Source: Betaproteobacteria bacterium (lineage in GTDB: Bacteria > Pseudomonadota > Gammaproteobacteria > Burkholderiales > Burkholderiaceae_E). Taken from it: a stretch of 31,206 nt of DNA. A program made the translations under genes and the position numbers. Of the stretch, positions 24,429 to 31,206 are shown one piece after another; within the stretch, counting starts at the first letter, position 1; each line of letters begins with the position of its first letter. The notes below the pieces were generated by a model, which ran no database searches, was not told where the DNA came from, and worked only from the letters and a program-made list of their open reading frames with translations. The stretch covers positions 1-31,206 of the forward strand of contig RFPW01000001.1 of NCBI GenBank assembly GCA_009925965.1. Direction: 5' to 3'.

Positions 24429-25328
24429 ATGACCCACGAAACTCTCGACTGCACGCTCGACAGTGGCGTGCTCACCATTACCCTCAACCGGCCCGACAAG
24501 CTCAACGCGTTCAACCGCGCAATGATGGAAGAGCTCATCGCGGCGTTCGACCGCGCCGACGCCGACGATGCCGTGCGGGCGGTGATCGTTACGGGGGCCG
24601 GCAGGGCCTTCTGCGCGGGCGCCGATCTTTCGCAAGGCGCCAAGACCTTTGACTATGCGGCCCGCAACGACCGCCCGGAAGTCGGCCGGGCCGTGGCCGG
24701 CGAGAATGTCGACTGGGGTGACGAATCCGTGCGCGACGGCGGTGGGCGGGTAACTTTACGCATCTTCAACTGCCTGAAACCGGTGATCGCGGCCATCAAC
24801 GGACCGGCGGTGGGCATCGGGGCGACGATGCTGCTGCCGATGGACATCCGCCTGGCTAGCGAGCACGCGCGCATCGGTTTCGTGTTCAACCGGCGCGGCA
24901 TCACGCCCGAGGCCTGCTCAAGCTGGTTTTTGCCGCGCGTTGTAGGCATCAGCCGGGCTCTGGAATGGTCAATGACCGGCCGCATCTTTCCTGCCAGCGA
25001 GGCACTGGAAGGCGGGTTGGTACGTCAGGTCCTACCCGCCTCCGAGCTCCTGCCCGCAGCCCGGGCCCTGGCGGTGGAGATTGCGCAAAATTGCGCGCCT
25101 GTCTCGGTGGCGCTCAACCGCCAGATGATGTGGCGCATGCTGGGTGCGGCGCATCCAATGGAAGCCCATCGGGTCGACAGCCGGGCCATCTTCTCGCGCG
25201 GGGCATCTGCCGACGCCAAAGAAGGCGTGGTGTCATTCCTTGAAAAGCGACCAGCACACTTTGCCAACACCGTTTCGGTCGACATGCCGCCGTGGTTCCC
25301 GTGGTGGCAGGAACCTGGCTACGAGTGA
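24429..25328 (+). CDS. Enoyl-CoA hydratase/isomerase family protein (crotonase)
   Basis: 299-residue crotonase-fold enzyme acting on an acyl-CoA. Both oxyanion-hole segments are present (GAGRAFCAGADLSQ and AAINGPAVGIGATMLLPMDIRL), as is the acidic region GITPEACSSWFLPRVVG with a candidate catalytic Glu. A 25-residue insertion after the first segment (around NDRPEVGRAVAGENVDWGDE) and a Trp-rich C-terminus (MPPWFPWWQEPGYE) are seen. GGAG lies about 8 bases before ATG 24429. Local GC is high (46 of 60 bases at 24541-24600), above that of its neighbours. Specific substrate is unknown. It converges on the phosphoribosyltransferase gene with 14 bases between the stops. Confidence 0.92.
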   Translation: MTHETLDCTLDSGVLTITLNRPDKLNAFNRAMMEELIAAFDRADADDAVRAVIVTGAGRAFCAGADLSQGAKTFDYAARNDRPEVGRAVAGENVDWGDESVRDGGGRVTLRIFNCLKPVIAAINGPAVGIGATMLLPMDIRLASEHARIGFVFNRRGITPEACSSWFLPRVVGISRALEWSMTGRIFPASEALEGGLVRQVLPASELLPAARALAVEIAQNCAPVSVALNRQMMWRMLGAAHPMEAHRVDSRAIFSRGASADAKEGVVSFLEKRPAHFANTVSVDMPPWFPWWQEPGYE

Positions 25329-25342
25329 ATCAGCGTCTTGCG

Positions 25343-25861
25343 TCAGTTCGACCTGGGCAGATCAGATCTGGGCAGATCCGTCGGTAGCGTACGGTCGTAT
25401 TTTTCGAAAGGCTGATGCACCCAGGGGTCGCCCAGCAACTGCTCCGCGACATAGTCTGGATGAAATTGCGAACTGGCCTTCTGCCACAGGACGGCAGTCC
25501 GTACCTCAGTGAACTGAGGAAACCGGCGCTTGAGTTCCGGCAAGAGCCCTACGAAAGTCGAACCGGTGTCGACCAGATCATCGACCAGCAAGAGACGCGG
25601 ACCCTTTAAGGCCCCAGTCGAGGCAATCTGTTCGCCGATCCGAAGGGCCCCTTGCTCAGTTCCGCCTTGCTCGCGATAAGAACTGGTGAACAAGACGCCA
25701 AGAGGCTTTCGAAAGATCCGCGAGAGCACATCCCCGACGCGCATCCCGCCGCGCGCTAGACAGAGAATCTCATCAAATTCCCAACCCGATCGATGTACCT
25801 GCTCGGCCAGGCGCTCGCACAACAAATCGTAGTCGTGCCATTCACAATAAAGGTGTTCCAT
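25343..25861 (-). CDS. Phosphoribosyltransferase (purine-type, hypoxanthine/xanthine-like)
   Basis: 172-residue type I phosphoribosyltransferase. The PRPP-binding motif LLLVDDLVDTGSTF is clear, and the N-terminal EILCLARGGMRVGDVLSRIF matches the PRT core. Family members next to purA probably salvage a purine base with PRPP, but the base specificity cannot be read here. It begins 37 bases after the purA stop and is the last gene of the hfl-hisZ-purA operon. The C-terminus ends with a five-residue duplication (DLPRSDLPRS) encoded by a 15-base repeat unit at 25353-25378, probably a recent slippage. Confidence 0.88.
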   Translation of the reverse strand: MEHLYCEWHDYDLLCERLAEQVHRSGWEFDEILCLARGGMRVGDVLSRIFRKPLGVLFTSSYREQGGTEQGALRIGEQIASTGALKGPRLLLVDDLVDTGSTFVGLLPELKRRFPQFTEVRTAVLWQKASSQFHPDYVAEQLLGDPWVHQPFEKYDRTLPTDLPRSDLPRSN

Positions 25862-25898
25862 CAGGGTCGAAACAATGAGCGAAAATCAGGGGCAAAAA

Positions 25899-27215
25899 TC
25901 AGGACCGAAAAGGGTGCCGCAAAACGATGGTGTCGTCCCGATCCGGTCCGGTCGAGACCAAATCGATCGGTGCCCCAGTCAGTTCGGACATCCGCTCCAA
26001 ATAACGGCGAGCGTTGACCGGCAGTTCGCTCCACTCGCGAATACCTGCGGTGGTTTCAGTCCAGCCGGGCACTTCTTCAAACACGGCCTCGCAGGCTTCG
26101 ACCTCATCGGCGCCGAACGGCAGCATATCGAGTTGCTCGACAACTCCATCGGCGCGAGTGTAACGGTAGGCAACCGCGAGTCGAATGGTTTCGAGTCCGT
26201 CGAGTACATCGAGCTTGGTCACGCAAAGACCCGTCACGCCATTGAGGGCAATGGTGCGTTTCAGGGCCGGCACATCAAACCAGCCACAACGGCGTGCTCG
26301 TCCCGTGACTGAGCCGAACTCGTGGCCCCGCTCGGCCAATCGCTGACCTGTCTCGTCGAACAATTCGGTCGGGAATGGTCCTGAACCCACGCGGGTTGCG
26401 TAGGCCTTGGTGATTCCCAAAACATAGGACAGGGCTTGTGGTCCAACACCGGCGCCGGCCGATGCGGCACCCGCCACACAATTGGAACTGGTTACAAACG
26501 GGTAGGTTCCGTGGTCCACATCAAGCAAGGCGCCTTGCGCACCTTCGAATAGCAGTGGGTCGCCCCGCCCGATCGCCTGAGCGAGGAGCGCTGGAACGTC
26601 GGCCACCATCGGGCGCAGGCGCTCGGTGAGCGGAAAGACGGCGTCACACACCTGATCGACCGAAATCGTCGGTGCGCCAAGATATTTCTCGAGGACAAAG
26701 TTATGCAATTCGAGCGCTTCGGCCACACGGGTGCGAAAGCGTTCGGGGGCGAACAGATCTCTCAGGCGCAGGGCCCGGCGTCCGACCTTGTCTTCATATG
26801 CGGGACCGATACCGCGGCCAGTCGTACCGATTTTTGCGTCGCCACGGCGGGCTTCCCGTGCCTGATCGATGGCGACGTGGTACGGCAGAATGAGGGGGAC
26901 GTTATCCGCAACCCGCAGGCGTTCGCTGACGGCGACTCCGGCGGCCTCGAGTTCGTCGATCTCGCCCAGCAGGGCGCCGGGCGACAGGACGACGCCGTTG
27001 CCGATGTAACAGATGACGCCGGGGCGGAGAATCCCCGAAGGGATCAGCCGTAATACTTGTTTGCGGCCAGATACGACCAGCGTATGCCCAGCATTATGGC
27101 CGCCCTGAAAACGGACCACGCCTTTGGCAGACTCCGTAAGCCAGTCAACAATCTTGCCCTTGCCCTCGTCACCCCACTGAGTGCCGATCACCACGACGTT
27201 TTGCGTCATACCCAT
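25899..27215 (-). CDS. purA: Adenylosuccinate synthetase
   Basis: Makes adenylosuccinate from IMP, aspartate and GTP, the first committed step to AMP. 438 residues, normal. Motifs: the GTP loop VVVIGTQWGDEGKGKIVDWL, the IMP/Asp region FQGGHNAGHTLVV, IGTTGRGIGPAYEDKVGR, FEGAQGALLDVDHGTYPFVTSSN, and VGSGPFPTEL. ATG 27215 or ATG 27209 (two codons on) can start it. It lies 4 bases after the hisZ stop, so purA and hisZ are co-transcribed. Confidence 0.97.
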   Translation of the reverse strand: MGMTQNVVVIGTQWGDEGKGKIVDWLTESAKGVVRFQGGHNAGHTLVVSGRKQVLRLIPSGILRPGVICYIGNGVVLSPGALLGEIDELEAAGVAVSERLRVADNVPLILPYHVAIDQAREARRGDAKIGTTGRGIGPAYEDKVGRRALRLRDLFAPERFRTRVAEALELHNFVLEKYLGAPTISVDQVCDAVFPLTERLRPMVADVPALLAQAIGRGDPLLFEGAQGALLDVDHGTYPFVTSSNCVAGAASAGAGVGPQALSYVLGITKAYATRVGSGPFPTELFDETGQRLAERGHEFGSVTGRARRCGWFDVPALKRTIALNGVTGLCVTKLDVLDGLETIRLAVAYRYTRADGVVEQLDMLPFGADEVEACEAVFEEVPGWTETTAGIREWSELPVNARRYLERMSELTGAPIDLVSTGPDRDDTIVLRHPFRS

Positions 27216-27219
27216 TTAC

Positions 27220-28416
27220 TCATTCGAAGGGGGAAGGACCGATCAGGCGCTGAACTTCCCACGCCCCATCCCTGAAAACCAACTCACGGTCAAACCGGTA
27301 TTCTTCCTGTTCGGTGGTCGACCCGACCACTTGTACAACGATTTCGCCAGCGGTGCGCAATTCAACAATCGCCGAAGCAAGCGCGGGGTCATCCAGCCAG
27401 GGGGCGCGGACGGCTGAACTGGGTTTGACGGTTTCAGCAAGCGCAGCGAGAGCGGCGAGGTCGCGAAGTTCAAGTGAAAACCCCGTCGCTGGTCGACCGC
27501 GACCAAACACAGCCCCGATATTGTCATATCGTCCGCCTCGCGCGATAGATCCCGAGCGTCCGGTGACGTAAGCGGCGAAGGTGATTCCCGTGTGGTAACG
27601 GTAGCCGCGCAGATCTCCGAGGTCAATGGTGAGGGATGCCCCGACACTGCGGGCCAGCAAAGGGGACTGAACCAGACGCTCGAGTTCATCCAGAGCCTGC
27701 TGAACAGCGGCCACCTTGGGTAACAAAGCGCGTGCACGTGACAGCACATCTGCAGGATCCGAGCCATAGAGCGTTGGCAGGGCAAGCAGCGCGGAATGTA
27801 CCTCCAGTGCCAGTCCAGGCAATTGGCTTAGGACAGCCGACAAGCCGGGCAAATCTTTACGCTGGAAGAACGGGAACAGGACTTCTTCGTCGAGTCGGGC
27901 GTCCAGAGCGAGCATGGCCCGAACCAGCCCAAGGTGACACAGATCGACTCTGACCGTCTGCACGCCGCCCCGGCGCAGTGAGGCGAGCATGAGGTCAATC
28001 ACTTCAAGGTCGGCCTCAAGTCCTTCGTGTCCGTAAATTTCGGCACCGACCTGGATTGGTTCACGCGTCGAACCAAGATTGCCCGGACGGGCGTGCAGGA
28101 CACTCCCACAATAGGCCAGACGGACTACTCCCTGCCGGTCAAGGCGCTGCGCATCGATGCGAGCGACCTGAGGCGTCATATCGGGGCGCAGGCCCAATGT
28201 CCGCCCGGAGAGTTGGTCGACGAGTTTGAACGTGCGCAGGTCGAGGTCACTACCGCGTCCAATCGCGAGCGAATCCAGATGCTCGACCAAAGGAGGCTGA
28301 ACCAGCTCGTAACCATAGGACCGAGCCAGATCAAGCAAATGACGACGCAACTCTTCTAGCTGGCGCGCTTCGGTCGGCAGCACATCGGAGAAGGCTTCAG
28401 GCAACAGCCAGCGCAT
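27220..28416 (-). CDS. hisZ: ATP phosphoribosyltransferase regulatory subunit HisZ
   Basis: 398 residues resembling the catalytic core of histidyl-tRNA synthetase without its anticodon-binding domain: WLLPEAFSDVLPTEARQLEE, SYGYELVQPPLVEHLDSL and LGLRPDMTPQVARIDAQRL (class II motif 2 region), with YHTGITFAAYV and IARGGRYDNIG later. HisZ pairs with a short HisG to form the first enzyme of histidine synthesis, so the genome should encode the short type of HisG. The position between DUF2065 and purA is the usual betaproteobacterial one and favours HisZ over HisS. Confidence 0.95.
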   Translation of the reverse strand: MRWLLPEAFSDVLPTEARQLEELRRHLLDLARSYGYELVQPPLVEHLDSLAIGRGSDLDLRTFKLVDQLSGRTLGLRPDMTPQVARIDAQRLDRQGVVRLAYCGSVLHARPGNLGSTREPIQVGAEIYGHEGLEADLEVIDLMLASLRRGGVQTVRVDLCHLGLVRAMLALDARLDEEVLFPFFQRKDLPGLSAVLSQLPGLALEVHSALLALPTLYGSDPADVLSRARALLPKVAAVQQALDELERLVQSPLLARSVGASLTIDLGDLRGYRYHTGITFAAYVTGRSGSIARGGRYDNIGAVFGRGRPATGFSLELRDLAALAALAETVKPSSAVRAPWLDDPALASAIVELRTAGEIVVQVVGSTTEQEEYRFDRELVFRDGAWEVQRLIGPSPFE

Positions 28417-28443
28417 TATAGAAACATCACAGGAATGGATTGC

Positions 28444-28620
28444 TCAGCCAAACGCGACGAGCAGTCCTCCTACGACAATACCACCGAGCCCGATAAATCG
28501 AATCTGCCCATCCTGCATCTGGGCGATTCGTAGCATGGTTTCGCGCCACATCTTCGGTGCTAAAAAGGGCAACGCACCTTCAAGCAACAAAACCATCCCG
28601 GCAATCGCCAAAATCGACAT
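28444..28620 (-). CDS. DUF2065 small membrane protein
   Basis: A 58-residue gene read from ATG 28620 to TGA 28446-28444. It has two hydrophobic segments, ILAIAGMVLLLEGALPFLAP and FIGLGGIVVGGLLVAFG, joined by KMWRETMLRIAQMQDGQIR. This pattern (LLLEG...PFL.P..WR..M..I......IR..GL....G) is that of DUF2065/YjeT-type proteins commonly found after hflC. The start overlaps the hflC stop by one base (TGATG), strongly suggesting translational coupling. The function of the family is unknown; partnership with HflKC or HisZ is only suggested by position. Confidence 0.9.
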   Translation of the reverse strand: MSILAIAGMVLLLEGALPFLAPKMWRETMLRIAQMQDGQIRFIGLGGIVVGGLLVAFG

Positions 28621-29534
28621 CAGCGACGTGCCGCCGACCCCGCACTGGCTGGCTCTGCGGCGTTCGCTCGGCCGCCACTGGAGCGGAAGTAACGGAAAAA
28701 ATCGGACGAAGGATCGAGCACCATGACGTCGGATCGGTTGCGGAAGGAAGCTCTGTAAGCTTCAAGTGATCGATAAAACTGTGCGAACTGAGGGTCCTGA
28801 CCAAAGGACTTGGCATAGATCGCCGACGCCGTTCCGTCACCCTCCCCTTTGGTTGCCTGCGCGTCGCGATAGGCCTCGGCGAGAATCACCTCACGCTGGC
28901 GATCGGCGTCGGCGCGGATTTTTTCGCTTTCTGCTGACCCCGTCGCCCGACGTTCGTTTGCGACCCGCTTCCGTTCCGCCTGCATACGGTCGAAAACGCG
29001 CTCGCTGACTTCGGGTGCAAAATCGACCCGCTTCATCCGCACGTCAATGATCTCGGCGCCGATCTGTTTGGCATCTTCGGCCACCTTGCTTCGAACGCTC
29101 GCCATCATGAGCTCGCGTTCACCCGAAATCATGTCGGAAACAGTGCGTTTAGCGATCTCATTGTTCATGGCGTCGCGAACACTGCGCGAGATCCGGTCAG
29201 CGCCGATCAGTTCGCTACCACCCACCGAAACCACGAATTTTTTTGGATCGGCAATCCGCCATTTGACAAAGGAATCCACCTGGACGTTCAGTTTTTCACT
29301 CGTGATAAACCGATCGACGTCGGCCGTGTCGATCGTGAGAATGCGCTTGTCAAAATACGTGATGCTCTGGATCAGAGGGACCTTCACATAGAGGCCCGGT
29401 TGATCAATCACGCGACGGATTTCTCCGATTTGACGAACCACCGCGTACTCGCGCTGGTCAACCATAAACAAGCTGGCGCTACCCACCACAAACAGGGTCA
29501 GAACGGCCAAGGCTCCAAACAAAATTCGCTGCAT
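28620..29534 (-). CDS. hflC: HflC, modulator of FtsH protease (SPFH/prohibitin family)
   Basis: 304 residues with an N-terminal membrane anchor (ILFGALAVLTLFVVGSASLFMV) followed by the band-7/SPFH domain (DQREYAVVRQIGEI, GLYVKVPLIQSITYFDKRIL, KLNVQVDSFVKWRI) and the helical segment around IIDVRMKRVDFAPEVSERVF, ERRATGSAESEKIRADADRQ. With HflK it forms a large periplasm-facing cage around FtsH at the inner membrane. It starts 17 bases after hflK ends, in the conserved hflX-hflK-hflC order. Confidence 0.96.
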   Translation of the reverse strand: MQRILFGALAVLTLFVVGSASLFMVDQREYAVVRQIGEIRRVIDQPGLYVKVPLIQSITYFDKRILTIDTADVDRFITSEKLNVQVDSFVKWRIADPKKFVVSVGGSELIGADRISRSVRDAMNNEIAKRTVSDMISGERELMMASVRSKVAEDAKQIGAEIIDVRMKRVDFAPEVSERVFDRMQAERKRVANERRATGSAESEKIRADADRQREVILAEAYRDAQATKGEGDGTASAIYAKSFGQDPQFAQFYRSLEAYRASFRNRSDVMVLDPSSDFFRYFRSSGGRANAAEPASAGSAARR

Positions 29535-29551
29535 GTCAGTGCTCCAGCCGA

Positions 29552-30865
29552 TTACGGTCGCTCGCGGTTACGCAGATTTTCGCGCGGATCGACTCTGGGT
29601 CGTGATTCGGTCTCGTTGGATGCCGGGGTGCCCGCTGGCGCAGCGGGTGTGCCGCCACTAGAAGCTGCAGGTGGGAAAGTCCCATTGCCGCTAGCCGACG
29701 AGGAAGGCCCCGACCCAGACCCTGCGCCGACCTGCTGAATCAGCTTGTCGAGCGGGAGATAGAGGAGATTGTTAGCACTGCGGGAGTCCACATACACCTT
29801 GCTGGTGTTCTGGAATACTTGCTGCATGGTGTCAAGGTAGAGACGATCACGCGTGACCTGCGGCGCCTTTGCATACTCTTTGAGCACAGACTCAAACCGG
29901 CTCGCGTCACCGGTTGCCACGGCAATAACACGCTGCTTGTGTCCATCCGCTTCCTGCAAAAGGCGCGCTGCAGTGCCTCGGGCCTTCGGGATTACGTCAT
30001 TCGCGTAAGCACGGCCTTCGTTGATGAGGCGCTCGCGATCTTGCGCGGCCTTGTTTGCGTCTTCAAATGCGGTCTGTACCTGCTCTGGGGGTTGAACCTG
30101 CTGGACCGTCACGTCCACGACCGACACGCCCGCCTTGTAAAGATCCAGGACGTCCTGCATCAGCTTCTGGGCGATCTTGGCAACCTGCTCCTTTTCTTCG
30201 TAGAGCACCTGGTCGATCTGACGGCGACCGACTGTTTCGCGCATCGCAGTCTCGGCGCTCTGCCGGATGAGTTCCTCGGGCTGAGGACCGGGGTTGTTGT
30301 TAAACAGCCAGGCTTTAGGATCGACGATTCGGTATTGCACTGCGTATTGCATGTCAACGATGCTCTGATCACCGGTCAGGATCAGCGACTCTTTAAGCAC
30401 CTTGTTCTTGACGTTGCTGCGGTAACCAACTTCGAGCTGACGCAGTTGCTGCACGTTGACCAGCTCGTGCGTCTCGACCGGCGATGGAAAGCGCCACGTG
30501 AAACCGGCCCGGCTGTTGAGTTCACGGAACTCACCAAAACGCATGACAACCGCGGCTTGCCCCTCCTGGACGATGTAGAACCCGCTACCGAGCCACAACA
30601 AAACCGACGCGCCCAGGAGAACGCCGAGGCCGATGCCGACATTCAGGTTCGACCCAAAAGGGTTGCCAAACGGTGTCCCAGGTCGGTTGCCACCGCTGTT
30701 GCCGGAGTCTCCGCCGCCGCCAAAAAGCGACGAAAGACGCCGATTGAAATCGCGCCAGAGTTCGTCGAGGTCGGGTGGGCCGTCATTCTTCGGCCGACGT
30801 GAACCTTGATCACTGTCAGATTTTTGGCCGGCATTGCGGCCCCAATTCGGGTCATTCAGGCTCAT
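29552..30865 (-). CDS. hflK: HflK, modulator of FtsH protease (SPFH/prohibitin family)
   Basis: 437 residues. A hydrophilic Gly/Asn/Pro-rich N-terminus (MSLNDPNWGRNAGQK, DLDELWRDFNRRLSSLFGGG) is typical of HflK and precedes one membrane segment (GIGLGVLLGASVLLWLGSGFYIV) and the SPFH domain (QEGQAAVVMRFGEF, LILTGDQSIVDMQYAVQYRI, VSVVDVTVQQVQPPEQVQTA). The C-terminus is a Ser/Gly/Pro/Ala-rich tail ending in a basic segment, as in many betaproteobacterial HflK proteins. The ATG overlaps the hflX stop by 4 bases, so the genes are coupled. Confidence 0.96.
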   Translation of the reverse strand: MSLNDPNWGRNAGQKSDSDQGSRRPKNDGPPDLDELWRDFNRRLSSLFGGGGDSGNSGGNRPGTPFGNPFGSNLNVGIGLGVLLGASVLLWLGSGFYIVQEGQAAVVMRFGEFRELNSRAGFTWRFPSPVETHELVNVQQLRQLEVGYRSNVKNKVLKESLILTGDQSIVDMQYAVQYRIVDPKAWLFNNNPGPQPEELIRQSAETAMRETVGRRQIDQVLYEEKEQVAKIAQKLMQDVLDLYKAGVSVVDVTVQQVQPPEQVQTAFEDANKAAQDRERLINEGRAYANDVIPKARGTAARLLQEADGHKQRVIAVATGDASRFESVLKEYAKAPQVTRDRLYLDTMQQVFQNTSKVYVDSRSANNLLYLPLDKLIQQVGAGSGSGPSSSASGNGTFPPAASSGGTPAAPAGTPASNETESRPRVDPRENLRNRERP

Positions 30866-31206
30866 AGGGCCGTTGTCCAGTCGGGAGGATCCAACGAGGC
30901 AGGTTTGTTGCCAAGCCCTGGGATCAGGATCGGTTCTTTGGGGTCTTGAAGGTCGCCGTCGAAGTCGGCGCCGGACAGCTGGCCACGGCTCAATTCGGCC
31001 AATGCAACCCGCAAACCATCCAGGCCCGAACCCGTACGGGCACTGACAAAAACGCGACGGATCGTACCACGGTCGTCCCGCTCAACGCCCGGCGCCGTAT
31101 GAGTCTCATCGATCTTGTTGCAAATGACGAGCAACGGCACCTCCGCGGCACCGATCTCGGCCAATACCCGATCCACTTCGGCGGACTGTTCGTCACGCTC
31201 GGGCGA
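30862..31206 (-). CDS. hflX: GTPase HflX, C-terminal part (cut by window edge)
   Basis: 115 codons of the 3' end, open to the edge. The visible part begins SPERDEQSAEVDRVLAEIGA and includes the GTP-specificity motif LLVICNKIDE (NKxD) and the G5-like segment VFVSARTGSGLDGLRVALAE. HflX binds 50S subunits and rescues or splits stalled ribosomes. A poorly conserved tail (GADFDGDLQDPKEPILIPGL) follows the GTPase domain. The location directly before hflK makes the identity secure even though Walker A is outside the window. Confidence 0.92.
   Translation of the reverse strand, partial: SPERDEQSAEVDRVLAEIGAAEVPLLVICNKIDETHTAPGVERDDRGTIRRVFVSARTGSGLDGLRVALAELSRGQLSGADFDGDLQDPKEPILIPGLGNKPASLDPPDWTTAL

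Noticed and set aside
24309..24635. Extended N-terminus for the haloacid dehalogenase (109 extra codons)
   Set aside because: The extension is antisense to the enoyl-CoA hydratase start, while GTG 24308 has a ribosome binding site and leads directly into HAD motif I.
29819..30802. Long plus-strand open frame of 327 codons
   Set aside because: Entirely antisense to hflK; the minus-strand product is a clear HflK with all expected segments.

Overview
This window looks like a chromosomal segment of a betaproteobacterium, probably Burkholderiales-like. The grounds are gene content and order: hflX-hflK-hflC-DUF2065-hisZ-purA-phosphoribosyltransferase, a short-HisG-type hisZ, hemC-hemD-hemX-hemY behind an AlgZ/AlgR-type two-component pair, rnr-rlmB, and a TakP-type TRAP transporter. 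GC content is moderately high and several starts are GTG. No genus can be fixed from the sequence alone.

Layout. Positions 1-1190 are a decayed accessory scar. It holds the last 29 residues of a tyrosine recombinase, a minus-strand cupin pseudogene with three in-frame stops, and a second, truncated integrase remnant. Positions 1231-3322 hold hppA (membrane H+-pyrophosphatase), broken by a frameshift near 2465. It faces ppa (soluble pyrophosphatase), the last gene of a long minus-strand cluster algZ-algR-hemC-hemD-hemX-hemY-ppa (10209 down to 3370). argH runs divergently from algZ, the same local order known in Pseudomonas. Positions 11969-15270 hold a TRAP transporter split into convergent units: takP-like dctP (+), a terminator, then dctM and dctQ (-). 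A 366-base non-coding stretch and a small YqjD/DUF883-like protein follow. Next is an NtrC-type sigma-54 activator with a degenerate receiver, divergent from rpoN. rpoN has a plausible sigma-54 promoter of its own.

Positions 19034-22363 are rnr-rlmB (-), then tRNA-Leu(CAG) (+), a small unknown membrane protein translationally coupled to a PaaI-type thioesterase (+), a haloacid dehalogenase (-) and a GC-rich enoyl-CoA hydratase (+). Positions 25343-31206 are the hflX-hflK-hflC-DUF2065-hisZ-purA-PRT operon (-), entering from beyond the right edge.

The window is mostly housekeeping: tetrapyrrole, arginine, histidine and purine synthesis, membrane quality control, RNA decay and rRNA methylation. 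I do not see a defence system, CRISPR array or clearly new multi-gene system. The most notable observations are the broken hppA beside an intact ppa, the sigma-54 activator lacking its phosphoacceptor Asp beside a possibly self-controlled rpoN, the convergent TRAP arrangement, and the point-mutated cupin relic.
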